Below, piece by piece: positions 1 through 10,918 of a stretch of 64,000 nt of DNA. Where the stretch lies: positions 1,364,001 through 1,428,000 of the forward strand of contig OY723300.1 in assembly GCA_963210315.1 (NCBI GenBank), written 5' to 3'. Every line of letters starts with the position of its first letter. The first letter of the stretch is position 1. The DNA is from Rhynchopus euleeides (lineage: Eukaryota > Euglenozoa > Diplonemea > Diplonemida > Diplonemidae). Under the pieces are notes generated by a model. The model ran no database searches and was not told the origin of the DNA. It was given only the letters and a program-made list of their open reading frames with translations. The position numbers and the translations under genes are program-made.

Positions 1-1
1 C

Positions 2-1888
2 AGCCCGTCGCCGCCCCCCCCTCCGCAGCCCCAGCAGGGGGGGTCCAATGGGGTGCAGCCTGGTGCTGAAGCCGATGCTGCTGCTGCTGCTGCTGGTGGT
101 GGTGGTAGTGGCGATACTAGCCATGCTTCCCCCAGTCCCGCCACCGCTGCGCAGGGGGAGGGTGTGCCCGGCCCCTGCGAAGCGGCGGTTCCCCTAGAAG
201 CTGGTGCTGCTGCTGCCGGAGGGCGGGAAGGCCAGCAGCAGCAGCAGCGGGAAGACGGCGAAGCCCCCACCGGCGGGGGTGCTGGGGATGCCGGCGGGGG
301 CGATGCGGCATGTGGGACGGCGGGGTCCCCGCCACCCGGGTTACCAGTCTCGCCTGCTGCCGACACCGCCACCCCGGCCGCCGGAGGCGGCGGGGGGGTT
401 GGGGGCGTGCTGCCGGAGGGGGAGGCAGAGCAGCAGCAGCAGCAGCAGCAGCAGCCCTCCTCCCCCTCCTCTCCGACAAGCCCACCCGCACACCACCCAG
501 AGCAGGCAGAGGCAGAGACAGCCCCCTCGCCAGCACCGCCGGAGCCCGCAGCGCCACAGACACAGCTGCTCCCCGACATCGACGCCGTGCGGGAGGGGCA
601 TCTCACAGCTGGCGGGGGGGCAGCAGAGCAGCAGCCTGCCGCCGCTGCTGCGGAGTGCAGCGGCACGCCGCCCCCCAGCGAGCGCTCACCCGCTGCAGGC
701 GGCGGCAGCACGCCCCCACCGCCCCCGCCGCCTGAAGGAGGGGGCGGGTATGAGGGGGGTATGCAGGGGCTGCCGGAGGATGCAGAGCAGCAGCAGCAGC
801 AGCAGCAACCCGACTCGAGCCCCCCCCAGCCCTCCCCCACAGCCCAGGCCATCATCATCGGGCCTGCCGCCGCTCCCACCGAAACTGCTGAAACCGCTGC
901 TCCTGCTCCTGATGCTGCTGTGGATGTGGATCTGGGTGTGTCTGCCGAGCAGCAGCAGCACACACCCCCAGACTCGCCGCCCCCTGCCAGCGGCAGCGAG
1001 AAGACACCCCCGCTGCCGGAGCCCACAGGGTGCTCCGCTGCGGGTGGCGCGCGGAGCAGCAGCGTCAGCAGCGCTGGGACAGAGCCGCAGGAGCTGCCTC
1101 CGGTGGAGGATCAGCGTGGTGTTGATGCTCCCGCTGTCCATGCCGATGCGGCTGCCACCGCTGTGGTGGGGCCGCAGGGGCAGCCTGGAGGGGCCGGGGG
1201 TGAGGGCGCTGCGCCCGCACCGCGTGGCGTGCGGAGCTGCTCCACCACCAGCGGCAGCAGCAGCAGCGGCAGCAGCGGGCTGCGGGTTGAAACCGCTGTC
1301 GCCGCGGCGGCAGCCGCGCTCAGCGCGGAGGCAGGCAGCCCCGATACCCCGACCTCCTCGCTGTCGCCGTCGCCGTCCTGCTCGGCGGGTGCCGGGGGCG
1401 GCGCGAGTCCGGCGGGGCTGCGCCCCGCCGGCGTGCCGTCGGAGGCAGACTTCTCCCCAGTCAGCAGCCCCAGGGGGGCCGCATCGCCGGAGGGCGACCT
1501 GCGGCAGCAGCTCGCGTCGTGCTCGCTGTCCCCCTTGTCGGGCCCTGGGGGGGTAGTGTCGCCGGTGTCGCTGGGCGTGTCATGCCCCTCCTCTGCGGGT
1601 GGGGCGGAGCAGCAGCAGCAGGGGCAGCGCCAGCAGGTGGAGGAGGAGTACAGCTTCACGGACTTCTCGCGGGGGAGCAGCGCGGCCCCTTCGCCCACCG
1701 CTTCGCAGTGCCGTGGCGGGGGTGGGGGTGGTAGCGCCGGGGGCGGCGTTGCGGTGGGTGAAGGGATGCTTCTCAGCCCGGTGAGTTCAGCGCAGGAGCC
1801 CCCTGCATCGCAAGATGTGAGTGGTTCCATGCCAGGCTCGGGGAGTGGCGGTGACGGTGGTGGTGGTGGCGATGGCGGCAGTGTTTAG
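2..1888 (+). CDS. Low-complexity Gln/Pro/Ala/Gly/Ser-rich protein, C-terminal part
   Basis: The frame is already open at the left edge and ends at the TAG at 1886-1888, so only the last ~628 residues are visible and the true start lies outside the window. I do not recognise a folded domain. The protein is built from Ala, Pro, Gly, Ser and Gln runs. CAG-encoded polyQ tracts follow an acidic-Ala lead (EAEQQQ, DAEQQQ, SAEQQQ, GAEQQQ near nt 425, 785, 945 and 1605), as if one short unit had been copied and expanded. A less biased patch, EEEYSFTDFSRGSS, lies near nt 1645-1680, and the protein ends in a Gly/Asp-rich tail. Strong GC bias in third positions supports this frame over the overlapping alternatives. 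It could be a disordered tail of a regulatory or RNA-binding protein; no function can be assigned. Confidence 0.7.
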   Translation, partial: SPSPPPPPQPQQGGSNGVQPGAEADAAAAAAGGGGSGDTSHASPSPATAAQGEGVPGPCEAAVPLEAGAAAAGGREGQQQQQREDGEAPTGGGAGDAGGGDAACGTAGSPPPGLPVSPAADTATPAAGGGGGVGGVLPEGEAEQQQQQQQQPSSPSSPTSPPAHHPEQAEAETAPSPAPPEPAAPQTQLLPDIDAVREGHLTAGGGAAEQQPAAAAAECSGTPPPSERSPAAGGGSTPPPPPPPEGGGGYEGGMQGLPEDAEQQQQQQQPDSSPPQPSPTAQAIIIGPAAAPTETAETAAPAPDAAVDVDLGVSAEQQQHTPPDSPPPASGSEKTPPLPEPTGCSAAGGARSSSVSSAGTEPQELPPVEDQRGVDAPAVHADAAATAVVGPQGQPGGAGGEGAAPAPRGVRSCSTTSGSSSSGSSGLRVETAVAAAAAALSAEAGSPDTPTSSLSPSPSCSAGAGGGASPAGLRPAGVPSEADFSPVSSPRGAASPEGDLRQQLASCSLSPLSGPGGVVSPVSLGVSCPSSAGGAEQQQQGQRQQVEEEYSFTDFSRGSSAAPSPTASQCRGGGGGGSAGGGVAVGEGMLLSPVSSAQEPPASQDVSGSMPGSGSGGDGGGGGDGGSV

Positions 1889-2584
1889 TGAGCACCGGGT
1901 CACCAGGTTGTGGGGGCCTTTTGAGAGAGTGGGTGCTGCTGTCAAAAAAAAGTGGGAAAAAGGTCGGTTTTGTCTTCTGAGAGATGGGGGAAGGGTGTTA
2001 TGTCCGCTGCACCCAAATCAGTGTTTTTTACGTTGTGATTTCAGGCTTCGACCGTGGTGGGGTCTCTATGCACGTTTCTGCGTGCAGGCCCCCCCGCTGC
2101 TGCTGAAGACAGCTCAGGGGGGGGGGGGGGGTGTTCTAACAACCATCGGCATCATCATCGTGGGCCATCCCCGTGGTCCTGCCGCCCTCCCCCACCCCCC
2201 ACACAACCCGCATAACGAGTGAAGGGAGGCCGTCCTTGTGATTCCCTTCTCCCTTCTACTTCACCCCACCATGCATTGCCCCACACCCCCCCAGCCCCCC
2301 TCCCAACCCCCCCCCATCGCTCAGCGGCCTTCCGGCACTGCAGGCATATGGGCAGTACGTAGCCTTGCAAACCCCAAGGGCACTTGCGACCTGCGCCCTG
2401 CAGGTTTCAAACCGCAGATGGGTGGTGGGGGTGGGGTCGGGGAAGGATGTGGAAATGTCGCCGATCCTCCAACCCGAATGCACCATCGGGGCAGGGGTGC
2501 TTGAGTGTGGTGCGGGCGGCAGCTCAGCTCGACGTTGGATCCCCCCCCCCACTCCACTCCCCCACCCCCAAGCAGGCATGTCGC
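1889..2584. other. Intergenic, no gene seen
   Basis: Follows the stop of the polyQ gene. It holds poly-G and poly-C runs and pyrimidine-rich DNA. I see no coding region or RNA gene. Part of it is probably 3' untranslated sequence. Confidence 0.5.
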
Positions 2585-2852
2585 TAAGCGTCGACCGTCG
2601 ACCCAGTGATTTTGGGTTTCCCCCCCCATAAAAAAGCGTCGACCCAGCGTCGACCCAGTGGACTGGGTTGACGCTTGGTCGAGGCTTGGAGCGTCGACCC
2701 AGTGGACCAACTGGGTTGCCATTCAAGCCTGGACCAAGCGTCAACCCATTTATTACACTAGGTCGACGCTAACCTGGCGTTGACCCGGTTCCACTGGGTC
2801 GACGCTCACCAAGCGCGGACCAAGCGTCAACCCACTTTCACTGGGTCGACGT
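2585..2852. repeat. Palindrome-rich repeat block based on GCGTCGACCCAGT
   Basis: The 13-mer GCGTCGACCCAGT and its complement ACTGGGTCGACGC recur many times within 270 bp, with variants (GCGTCAACCCA, GGTTGACGCTTGG). The core GTCGAC is itself a palindrome. The two ends are roughly inverted copies: GTCGACCCAGTGA on the left and its complement near 2838-2852. This resembles a small fold-back element or a decayed MITE. No coding capacity is seen. Confidence 0.6.
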
Positions 2853-2886
2853 CGAAGAGAGTATGGTTTTGCAGGAACAGATGATC

Positions 2887-2933
2887 ACTACCGTGGCCTC
2901 CGGCGGCTGGGGGGCTCCGCCCCCCAGACCCCC
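2887..2933 (+). repeat. GC-rich hairpin repeat, copy 1
   Basis: Copy of a ~47-57 bp dispersed repeat that begins CACTACCGTGGCCTCCGGCG and continues through a perfect hairpin, CTGGGGGGC-TCC-GCCCCCCAG, followed by ACCCCCC. Seven copies are seen in the window: here, 3059, 14560 (minus strand), 15461, 15582, 16717 and 16966. The loop bases vary while the stem is conserved. Confidence 0.8.
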
Positions 2934-3058
2934 CTGTGGCGTATGTCTCGTACTCAAGTCATTCGATTCCCACCGGGTCAGGGAATCCAACCACTCCAGT
3001 CGCCTCAGGGGGACGCAGCCAACTCACACAGAATCTGTACGCCCACAATGAACAGATG

Positions 3059-3108
3059 TTCACTACCGTGGCCTCCGGCGGCTGGGGGGCTCTGCCCCCC
3101 AGACCCCC
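3059..3108 (+). repeat. GC-rich hairpin repeat, copy 2
   Basis: Same repeat as at 2887, preceded by the fuller leader AACAGATGTTCACTACCGTG. The loop reads TCT instead of TCC. A separate GCGCGC-rich hairpin lies downstream at about 3320-3345. Confidence 0.8.
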
Positions 3109-3673
3109 CCATCTCGCGTGCCCGTCTAGTAACCAAGTCCTTGCGCTTTGACGGCCGTGGCATATCAGGGGGCAGCGTCGAAATTATGGTCCCGAAAGCC
3201 ATTTTTTGGTTTCCTCCGACACCCGACGGCGCGAGCGGGAGAGGAACCACGGAAGGAACCCAGCGCCTCACACCGTGCCCACCTAGTGGTCCACCGATGG
3301 GAAAATTTGGCAACAACACGAGCGCGCGCGAAGCGCGCGCGAGAAAAATTGACCCCTAGTGGTTTCCCCCCTGATCCCCCCCCCAAAACAGGAGCGTCAA
3401 CCCACCAAATCTCCAAAATCGAAAAGTTAGCGACAGGCCTGACCCCCAAGCAGGTGCAGCGTGAAATTCATGTGTTGGCTGTTGCCGGCTTCCGCTTTCG
3501 GGGCGAAATCCCCCTCGCATTTTTGTTGAGGATCACAACCACAACCCACACAGGGTGCACGAATATACGCAACACCCACCCACCCACCTCACGGGTGCGG
3601 TGGGGAATCGCGCTGACCATCCTTAGGGATCACCGAGCTGCAAGGCTCGGCACGAGGCTCTACAGTGGCTGCG
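3109..3673. other. Intergenic, no gene seen
   Basis: Contains a GCGCGCGCGAAGCGCGCGCG hairpin near 3322-3342. The remainder leads into the first exon of the EF-hand gene. Nothing else recognisable. Confidence 0.45.
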
Positions 3674-4711
3674 ATGGGTGCTGACGGTGATGAGGACGAT
3701 CAGGAGGTATGTGTGTGATGTGCATTCATGCCAGGCTCAGGGAGTGGTGCGGGGGTCTTGTCTGGGGTCATAAAGTGTCTCACGAACTGGCGGAGGCAGA
3801 TGCAGAGAGGCGCGCCACACACACCCTCACCAGATGGGCCAAGTCCTCGACTCGCAGCAGGAGGAGGCTGCATTTCCGTCCTCTCCCGACCCCGTCCTGT
3901 CGGCACGGCTACGGTATGTTGAGTTGTTTGTCCCTGAACAGGTCCCTCCCACGAACCCCGGTTGTAGAGCCAACGCACTTGGAGGCTGTTCAACGGTTCG
4001 AAGACCACCATCGGCTCTTGGATTGTCTCTCTCGGCTCATTACACCCTCCCCACCGCCACCCCAATTTCAGGCACGAGGCGCAGAAGCTGACGCAGGAGA
4101 AGGGCCGGCTGCCTGCAGAGGAGCGAGATCGCGTGGCACAGGTTTTCCAGAGCCACTGTGAGGATGGGCACCTCTCACTGGGCGAAGACCTCGTCCATGT
4201 GGTGCACGACCTCGCGGGGCAGCAGGCAACCGACCAGGATGTGAAGGTGGTGATGCAGCACCTTGAGGAGGCTGACGGGAGCGTGTCGCTGGGTGCCTTC
4301 CACGACGCTGTCGAGCACTGGTACCTCACCACCCCACTCCCCACGGATGAGCCTGGGGCAGACTCGCCTGGCGGCAGGCCGCCCGCGGCTGTCGGCAGCC
4401 CGGCCAGCCCCGACAACCCTGGCAGCCCCGAAGGCTCGAAGGAGAGCCAGCTCGTGCTCGAGACCTTCAACCGCTACTCCAAAACCTCGAAGGGCGTGGT
4501 GCTGCCCGACGACCTGCGCGAGATGATGGCAGACCTCAACTCCGGCATCTACCCAGCAGACCAGGAGGTGCGGCACGTCATGTGGTTTGCCGACACGCGG
4601 CAGCGCGGGTTTCTCGATGTCAAAGAGTTTGAGTCTGCAGCCACCTTCTGGTACATCCACACCATGGAAGAGCGTGAACGAGCCAAAGCACATTGCTGTG
4701 TCATCCTCTGA
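3674..4711 (+). CDS. EF-hand-like protein with C-terminal prenylation box
   Basis: Proposed exons are 3674-3706, 3834-3913 and 4072-4711 (250 residues). The second intron (3914-4071, GTATGT...TTTCAG) is well supported: it joins CG to G and keeps the frame across the junction. The first exon (MGADGDEDDQE) is less certain. The AG at 3832-3833 directly before ATGGGCCAA could instead be the mRNA 5' acceptor, giving a start MGQVLDSQQ. Either start has Gly at position 2, so N-myristoylation is possible. The C-terminal half looks like paired EF-hands. The last loop (DTRQRGFLDVKE, residues ~212-223) keeps Asp at 1, Gly at 6, Asp at 9 and Glu at 12; the other loops are degenerate. The chain ends CCVIL, a CaaX-type prenylation signal whose final Leu favours geranylgeranylation. 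Likely a membrane-tethered calcium sensor; the partner is unknown. Confidence 0.75.
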
Positions 4712-7380
4712 AGAAAGAGACGAAGGGCTGGGGTGGGGTGTGGGGTAGAGGGGGGGGGGGCGTGTCGGGTTTCAACCTTATCTCGCGTTGGTTGTTCTTT
4801 GTGCCAAGGCAGAGAGAGGGTGTTCGCCGGTATGATTTTTTTTCCCGCTGCGCGGCTCGGAAAAAAATCTTTTGGGGGGCAACTTCTATTTCTTCAGTCA
4901 TCCCCCCCCCCCCCGCACCGCCCACCCCCCACTAGTTACATATCATGCGAGCCGACCTTCCTATGCCACGCGGCTGCACACTCAGTTACCCCTTGCCCTT
5001 GCGTTTCCACGCCAGGGGTGTCTGGTGGGCTGGCGTCACTGTATTTCGCCCTTTCTCTGGATGTGCTGTGCGGGCTGTTCATCGGAGTGGCCTCTCGTTG
5101 TTACTGCACGAGACTGCCCCATCCGAATGCACCTCCCCCGCTCAGATCAGGCCGGAGGCGGTTGGGTCGGGCAGGTAGGGTGGGTAGGTAGTGGATAGTG
5201 TTATTGTGGGAGGCGAAGCTTCGTGGCAATTATGCCTTGAAAAGGGGGAGGGGTGCTGTGTGGGAGGTCCAGGCTCATCAGCCTCTGTTTTAACCATCCC
5301 CCCCCCCCCCCCCAGGGGTGTAAATAAGGCCGACTCCCGACTCGCGCCGGATTTTTTGGGATTGGGAGGGTTGCCTTGCTTCCCTTAGGGAATGTGCGGT
5401 ATTAGGCACCCCATGGCCAAAATGACCCCACTGCGATCCGCACAGACTCCAAATATTCAAAAGAAAGGGTTTTTGGAACACCCGAGGAGGGGGGGTCCCG
5501 ATGGGTGGGTGGGGGTGTGGGGGTCCCGCTGGGTGGGACATGGTGTGTGCCTCCCAGTCATCTTCTTCATTACCGGTCTCTGAACTGGGGTGAGTTCATT
5601 GCCAAACCACTGCTGTGAATACGGCGCCCCTTTCCCGCCCCTTTTGCCAGATCCTGGCAGCTCCCAAGAAGAGTTGTGTTCCGCCCCCATCAGGTGGTTG
5701 AGCATACCGCAGCGCACACGTGCACAACCACACACACTCCACACAGATGCGTCACACATGTGACGCAACTGTTGCGACACAAAACATGCCTCAGGTAGAG
5801 GCAGTAGTGTTTGACTCACAGCCAACATAGCTCTCAGTGGGGCCGTGGATGGTGTGGATGCATCCATGCATGCATCCACGGCATCCAGGGATGCCCGAAA
5901 ATGTCAAAAAATGGATTTTCGATTTGGCATACAGGCATTCATCCACTGCAGGCAGGCCTGCATGCAGGGCTTCGGAGCTCCAGGCTGTGTGTGGATGCAT
6001 CCACAAAATTTGTGGATGCATCCATGCGCTGCATGCACGGGAAATACTGAGAGCTATGCAGCCAAATACTGCTGCCGTGAGTGAGGTGCTCGCAGCGTGT
6101 GGGGCGCTGCGGGCGAAGTGGGGGGTTGGCTGGGACAGCCAACATGGCGCTGTGCGTCGCGGACCACCTCGCACGCGGGAAGACCCCGCAAGCGCCGAGT
6201 CAGTCCGCCCTGACCGAATGGTGGGCGACTGCTGGAGGGTCCATGGGACTCTCCACGGCAGAGGTGGCCGTACTACAGGATGCGTGCAGGATTGAGTAGG
6301 GTTTGAGACCGCCCGTCCCCCCCAGCCCCCCACCCCAGGTACCTTAGGTGACTGTAAATAACCGACTCCCGACTCCTGACCCCCAAACCTTATTTACAGC
6401 TCTGCCCCCCCCCACGATTTGCATCCCGCGACTCTTCCGGAAAAGTCGTGCCGCGCGAGATGATCCATGCTGTTCTGTTCCGATTTGTCTGTTCCTGGTT
6501 TCTGTTGGGTTTCCCTCTCTGCGTGCCTGGGGTGTGGGATATGGCGTTGTCCGATGAACATCATTGTCCCCACCCCCAGACACGCCTGTTCGTCCTGCTG
6601 CACGTGTTCTTCCCACTGTAGCTCCAAGATGTGCAGCTCATTATAGGCCTGCTTAGTGCTAGGAACACGGCGAAAAAAAATCGTTCAAAATGATCTCCGT
6701 TGCAAACCAAGGCGGTGATGACCCTCTGACCATGCTGCCACAGCATTGACACAGGGTGAAGGCAGCACCTGCACCCCCCTCAGTCTCGCACAGTGTGTGG
6801 TGTGGTGTGCCATTTAGGCTGTTTCTTTTGGACGCATCCCCCCCCCCCCCCCTCCATTCGCCTTGCCTTCCGTTCCGTTCCGTTGCTTGAAATCCGCGCG
6901 AGGTGGGAAGGGTCGTGGGGAGGGGGTGGGAGTCGGGGGGTCGGGGGGAGAAGGGTGCAGGTTTTCTGGCAACCGGTCCCCTGTCCCCACACACTCCCTC
7001 CTCCGCATCCCGGCCTCCACCCGCCCCGCCCTGCCTCGAGGTCCCCCGCCGGGAGGGGTGCGCAGTGGTACCGACAGGACTATATGCAGAGCGCTGTCGC
7101 TGGGGGGCCCCCCACCCCTCCCTCCCCTACCCCGCTGCGACGCACAATCAACACGCCCCCCTGCCACAGCCCACCACCACCACCACCACCCACCCACCCA
7201 CCACCACCACAACAGGTGGGGCACCCTCCCTCCCCTCCCCCCCCTTACGTGCGGCCCACACCCGCACGGGGAAGCGGACGCAAAGCCCACCGACACACAC
7301 CCCAACACTTGGCCGCCCCCTCTGGCACCGAGCAGGGGGGGGTGGGGGCTTGGGGCTTCTGCTGCTGCTGCTGCTGCTTT
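4712..7380. other. Intergenic, 2.7 kb, no convincing gene
   Basis: Rich in homopolymer C/G runs. It contains one isolated copy of the unit that forms the 21.7-22.6 kb tandem repeat (about 5400-5540) and a block of TGGATGCATCCA palindromes (about 5845-6035). The last ~500 bp are pyrimidine-rich and lead to the acceptor of the next gene. Open frames of 60-240 codons here have no family resemblance and no consistent codon bias. Confidence 0.5.
5845..6035. repeat. Short-palindrome block (TGGATGCATCCA)
   Basis: The 12-base palindrome TGGATGCATCCA and close variants occur repeatedly. One pair is itself arranged as a larger palindrome around AAAATTT near 6005-6012. It matches the organisation of the other palindrome-array blocks in the window but has no clear terminal repeats. 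Confidence 0.5.
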
Positions 7381-7382
7381 AG
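7381..7382 (+). promoter_or_regulatory. Probable 5' splice-leader or 5'UTR acceptor
   Basis: An AG at the end of a TTCTGCTGCTGCTGCTTTAG stretch lies 15 nt before the ATG at 7398. It is compatible with a spliced-leader acceptor, but a 5'UTR cis-intron cannot be excluded. Confidence 0.5.
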
Positions 7383-7397
7383 GGCCAAGGCTGAGAG

Positions 7398-10300
7398 ATG
7401 GCAGTCTGCCCCCCCCAGCTGGGGAGCAAGGAGCTGGAGGCCTTCGCCGAGAGGCAGCTGCCGCAGCGGATTGCGGACCTCGTGGCGTACTACAGGGAGA
7501 CGCCGGATGAGGTGAAGGCGGAGATGCTGACGGACTACAGGGCGGTGCTGCAGGCGCATGCGAAGTTCAAACGCAACAGGGAGGACTCGCCCCTCACTGC
7601 TGGGGAGCTCCTCCGGGTCAGCGTCGGGCTGAAGAAGAAAATGGGGGCGCGCGTCGCCGCTCTGGAGCAGGCCCGGAACCCACCGGAGGAGGCGAAGAAA
7701 CCCCAAATCGCACGCAGCGACGAGCCGCGCACCCGAGCCCTCGGCTCGCGCGGGCCGCACCCTGCAGTGCTGATCGCGATGCAGAAGGGAGAGACGCCAC
7801 GCGACGACCTGCACCTCCCGCCCCCGCCTGCTGAGAAGCCGAAGAAGACGGCGCGCGCCACATCCCGCGCCGGCAAGGCTGCGGCTGCAAAGGAGGGCGC
7901 GGTGCCACCGCAGCCCGCATCCGCCCCTGCGGCAGCCCCCGACGCGCCTGCCGCACAGACACCCCCTCCCGCCGCAGCCGCTGCCGCCGTGCCCCCTCCT
8001 GGGCAGGAAGGGGGCGAGGCGGCAGCGGACCCCGGTGCCACGACCACCACCAGCGTCAACTCCGCGAACCGGTATGACAAAAACAGCGGGAAGGCACCCG
8101 TCGGCGCGGCGCGGCTGCTGCGCCCCCCGAAGGCGCCCCTCCCCATGCACCCCTGGACACCTCCGATGGAGCCGCGCGACCACCCGAAGCTGTCGCTGCT
8201 CCCCCTGGATGACGACGACGCGCCTGCGCCGCCGCCCGACGCCGCGGGCACACCCCCTCCCCTGGGGCAGCACCTCCCCGCCCCCGCCTCTGCCCCTGCT
8301 GCGCAGCACGGGCTGTCCCACGCCGCCACCGCCGCCGCAGCTGCTGCTGGGCGGCCCGTAGGGCCGCCGGCGTTCCCCCCGGGGCCTGCGTTTGATGTGC
8401 TGCCCGTGCCGCATGGTAAGGTCTCCAAGGCAGAGGTGGCTGCCGAGTCGCAGGTGCGTGGGAGCCCTGCAGGGTCGCCGGTGCCGCCCCCCTCGTCTGC
8501 GTCGTCTGCTGGAGGGGAGAGGCACCGTGTCTCCACGCAGGTGCATGGGATATACCCCCATGCGCTGCGGGGGTTTGAGCAGGGGAGGTTTCCCTTGGCA
8601 GACGAGACGTCGTGGAAGACGTCGCTGCAGCGCTACGGCTGGGTTGTCATCTCGGGTGTTGTGGACGCGGAGAAGTGCGACTCGCTCGTCGATGAGTTCT
8701 GGCAGCACCGTGAAGCCATGGGGACCGGGCTGAAGCGGTCCGACCCCTCGACCTGGACCGGGGAGCGCTGGGGGGGTAACGTGTCGGGGACCTGGCAGAA
8801 GGACGGCGCGGGGCAGGAGCAGTGGGTGTGGGAGGCGCGCGAGCTGTGCGCCCCAGTCTTCGAGAGGATCTACACCGAGACGGAGCTGATCTCCTCGCAG
8901 GAGGGGTTCACGGCGCTCCGAGGGGGGCAGGTGCTGCGGGCCACGCAGTGGGGTGTCGACCAGTCAATCTCATACCCCAACTTCCAGTGTTTCCAGGCAC
9001 AGCTTGCTCTGGTCGACTCAGGGGAGACGGACGCAGGGTTTTGCATCGGGTCGGGCTCAAAGAAGTCGTTTGCCAGCCTCGCGGCGCATGTGAACTACAC
9101 CGAGGTGTATAAGGCGAGGGGCGTGTGGGCTCTGCGGAATCGGCTCCTTGCAGAGCCTATCAAGGTGAACTGCAAGAAGGGCGATGTGATTGTGTGGGAC
9201 AGCCGCTCGATTCACGCGACGCGCAGCAGCGCGCACCCGCTCCGGCAGGACCCTTCGGGGGTGCAGTGGCTCGCGGTGAACCTCTGCATGGTTCCCATCT
9301 CGCTGGCGACGAAGAACACCGCGGACAGGCGTGGCCTGCACAGCCTGCAGGCAGCTGCCAGGCGGAAGTGCGTCGAGGAGGCAAAGACCACGACGCACCA
9401 CGCGTGGACCTGCCAGCCGATTGCATCCTCGAAGCACAAAGGGACACCCGTCTACTCTCTCAGGCAGTATCAGCCGCCGGTATGGATGAGGCTGGGGGGA
9501 TTGATGGGCAGGGTGGGTGAGTCTCTTTGGGCAATGCATGAGTCTCTTTTTTGCTCCGCGGCTCAAACACCCCCCCCCCCCCCCCAACGCACACACCACA
9601 CGCACACCCCATCTGTAGGATCTGACGCCTCGAATGCTGCAGCTGGCAGGGCTGCTGCCGTACAGCTGCACCACACCACCGGGGTCGTTGTACAGCATGG
9701 AGGCGAGGAACCTCATGGGCACACCGAGTGCGACCATCCCGCGCGACTCCCATCTGGCAGGGGGGTGTGTATCTCCCGCCGATCCGGCTGCCGCGGCGGC
9801 AGCGCTGCTGGACGACGTGTGCGGGTCTGGGCCTGCCGGGCGGAAGCGGAAGGCGTCCGACGGGGGCCAGGGGTCCCTTGCAAACCCCGTCGACTGCGAC
9901 ATCGACAGCGAGGAGGACCGCCAGGCCAGCCCCCCTGAGAGCGACGACTCCGAGACGAAGCCGCAGCGGAAGAGGTCCCGTGTGGTGCCTGCATCACCCC
10001 TCACCACCGCGATCAATATGCATGCGACTGAGACGTGGTATGCCTGTGATATGGCCGCAGATGGCCTGCCCGATGTACATAGGTTATACACATCATCATC
10101 TCTCATGCATCTCTCTGTCATTTGATCCTGCCGTGTGATTGCCGTGAAGGGATAATGATAGTACTGTTTACCCCGAGGGTGTCGCTTTAACTGCCCTATT
10201 GGCTGCCCCCCGTTGACTCACCTCTCATGCATCTCTCTCTCTCCCGCCACACCACAGGGTGCAGGATGCGTGGGAGCGTCTCTCCGGCGCGCTGTGCTCC

Positions 10301-10918
10301 GTCTTCTCCGAGAAGTACCGCATCAGCAAGCGGAGCTTCGAGCCGAGGCATCTGGAGATGATAGCCAGGGCCGGCATCACGGAACCCGACGAGGCCCTGA
10401 AGGAGACGGCGCGCGACGCGGTGGTCGAGATCTGGAAGATCTCGACCCAGGTGAAGAAGGCGGAGGAGGTGAAGAAGGGCGGGGTCAGCACGGATGCTAT
10501 CCACTTCGCACCTCTGCTGAACTCCATCGAGCGGCTCACGCGGCAGAAGACGGATGCGCTGGCTCGCAAGGCTGCAGAGGATCCAGACATCGTCGCACGA
10601 ATCCTGGAGGGCCGCCTGCGCACGATGGAAGGCGTCTCCCCCACGACACCGCAGCTGCAGTCCGAAGCCTCGTTGCTCTTCACGCCTGTGTCGACCCCGC
10701 TCCCGACACCTGCAGTGCTCCCGAGCAGGACAGACGCGGGGGACGACGAAGAGGCGTTTGACCTCGGCCCCTCCCGGGAGGACGTCCTCAGCGCCGGGGC
10801 TGGCGCCGGCCTGTTCCCCAACGCCCTCCAGCGCAAGGCGGGGTCAGCACAGCAGGACGGCATCTCTCTGGCTGCCGCCCAGAGGAAGCGGTTTGCTGCC
10901 AGCCTCGATGACTGGTGA
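7398..10918 (+). CDS. PhyH-like 2-oxoglutarate/Fe(II) oxygenase, three exons
   Basis: Exons are 7398-9512, 9619-10082 and 10258-10918 (1,079 residues). Both introns are GT-AG and the phases agree (AGG|GTGGGT...CTGTAG|GAT and AG|GTTATA...CACAG|G). Residues 1-390 hold a helical N-terminus and a Pro/Ala-rich linker. Residues ~405-640 resemble the phytanoyl-CoA dioxygenase family: YGWVVISGVVDAEKC at the start, FQAQLALVDSGETDAGF in the core, and GDVIVWDSRSIHATRS with the distal iron His at 606. The expected HxD pair reads G519-V-D521, so the first iron-binding His appears to be replaced by Gly. The C-terminal third has basic KRKR-like stretches that could be nuclear signals and a helical segment of unknown type. 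The substrate cannot be inferred, and activity is doubtful given the missing His. Confidence 0.8.
9513..9618 (+). other. Intron 1 of the PhyH-like gene
   Basis: 106 bp, GTGGGT donor and CTGTAG acceptor, phase 0. A competing GTGAGT donor 4 nt downstream would put the second exon out of frame. A 16-base C run lies upstream of the acceptor. Confidence 0.8.
10083..10257 (+). other. Intron 2 of the PhyH-like gene
   Basis: 175 bp, GTTATA donor and CCACAG acceptor, phase 2. Joining AG to G gives Arg and continues the frame into VQDAWERLSG. Confidence 0.8.

Noticed and set aside
204..1556. A 450-codon poly-Ser/Arg-rich frame overlapping the polyQ gene
   Set aside because: It is the frame-shifted reading of the same CAG and CCG repeats. 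The frame from position 2 has better codon bias and ends in normal GC-rich 3' flank.
4071..4132. Starting the EF-hand protein at the ATG/GTG near 4133
   Set aside because: The frame continues upstream to a clean TTTCAG acceptor and joins in phase to an exon at 3834-3913, so the shorter start would drop real protein.
7245..8708. A 487-codon minus-strand frame over the PhyH-like gene
   Set aside because: Antisense to exon 1, which has a recognisable domain and spliced continuity; the minus frame has none.
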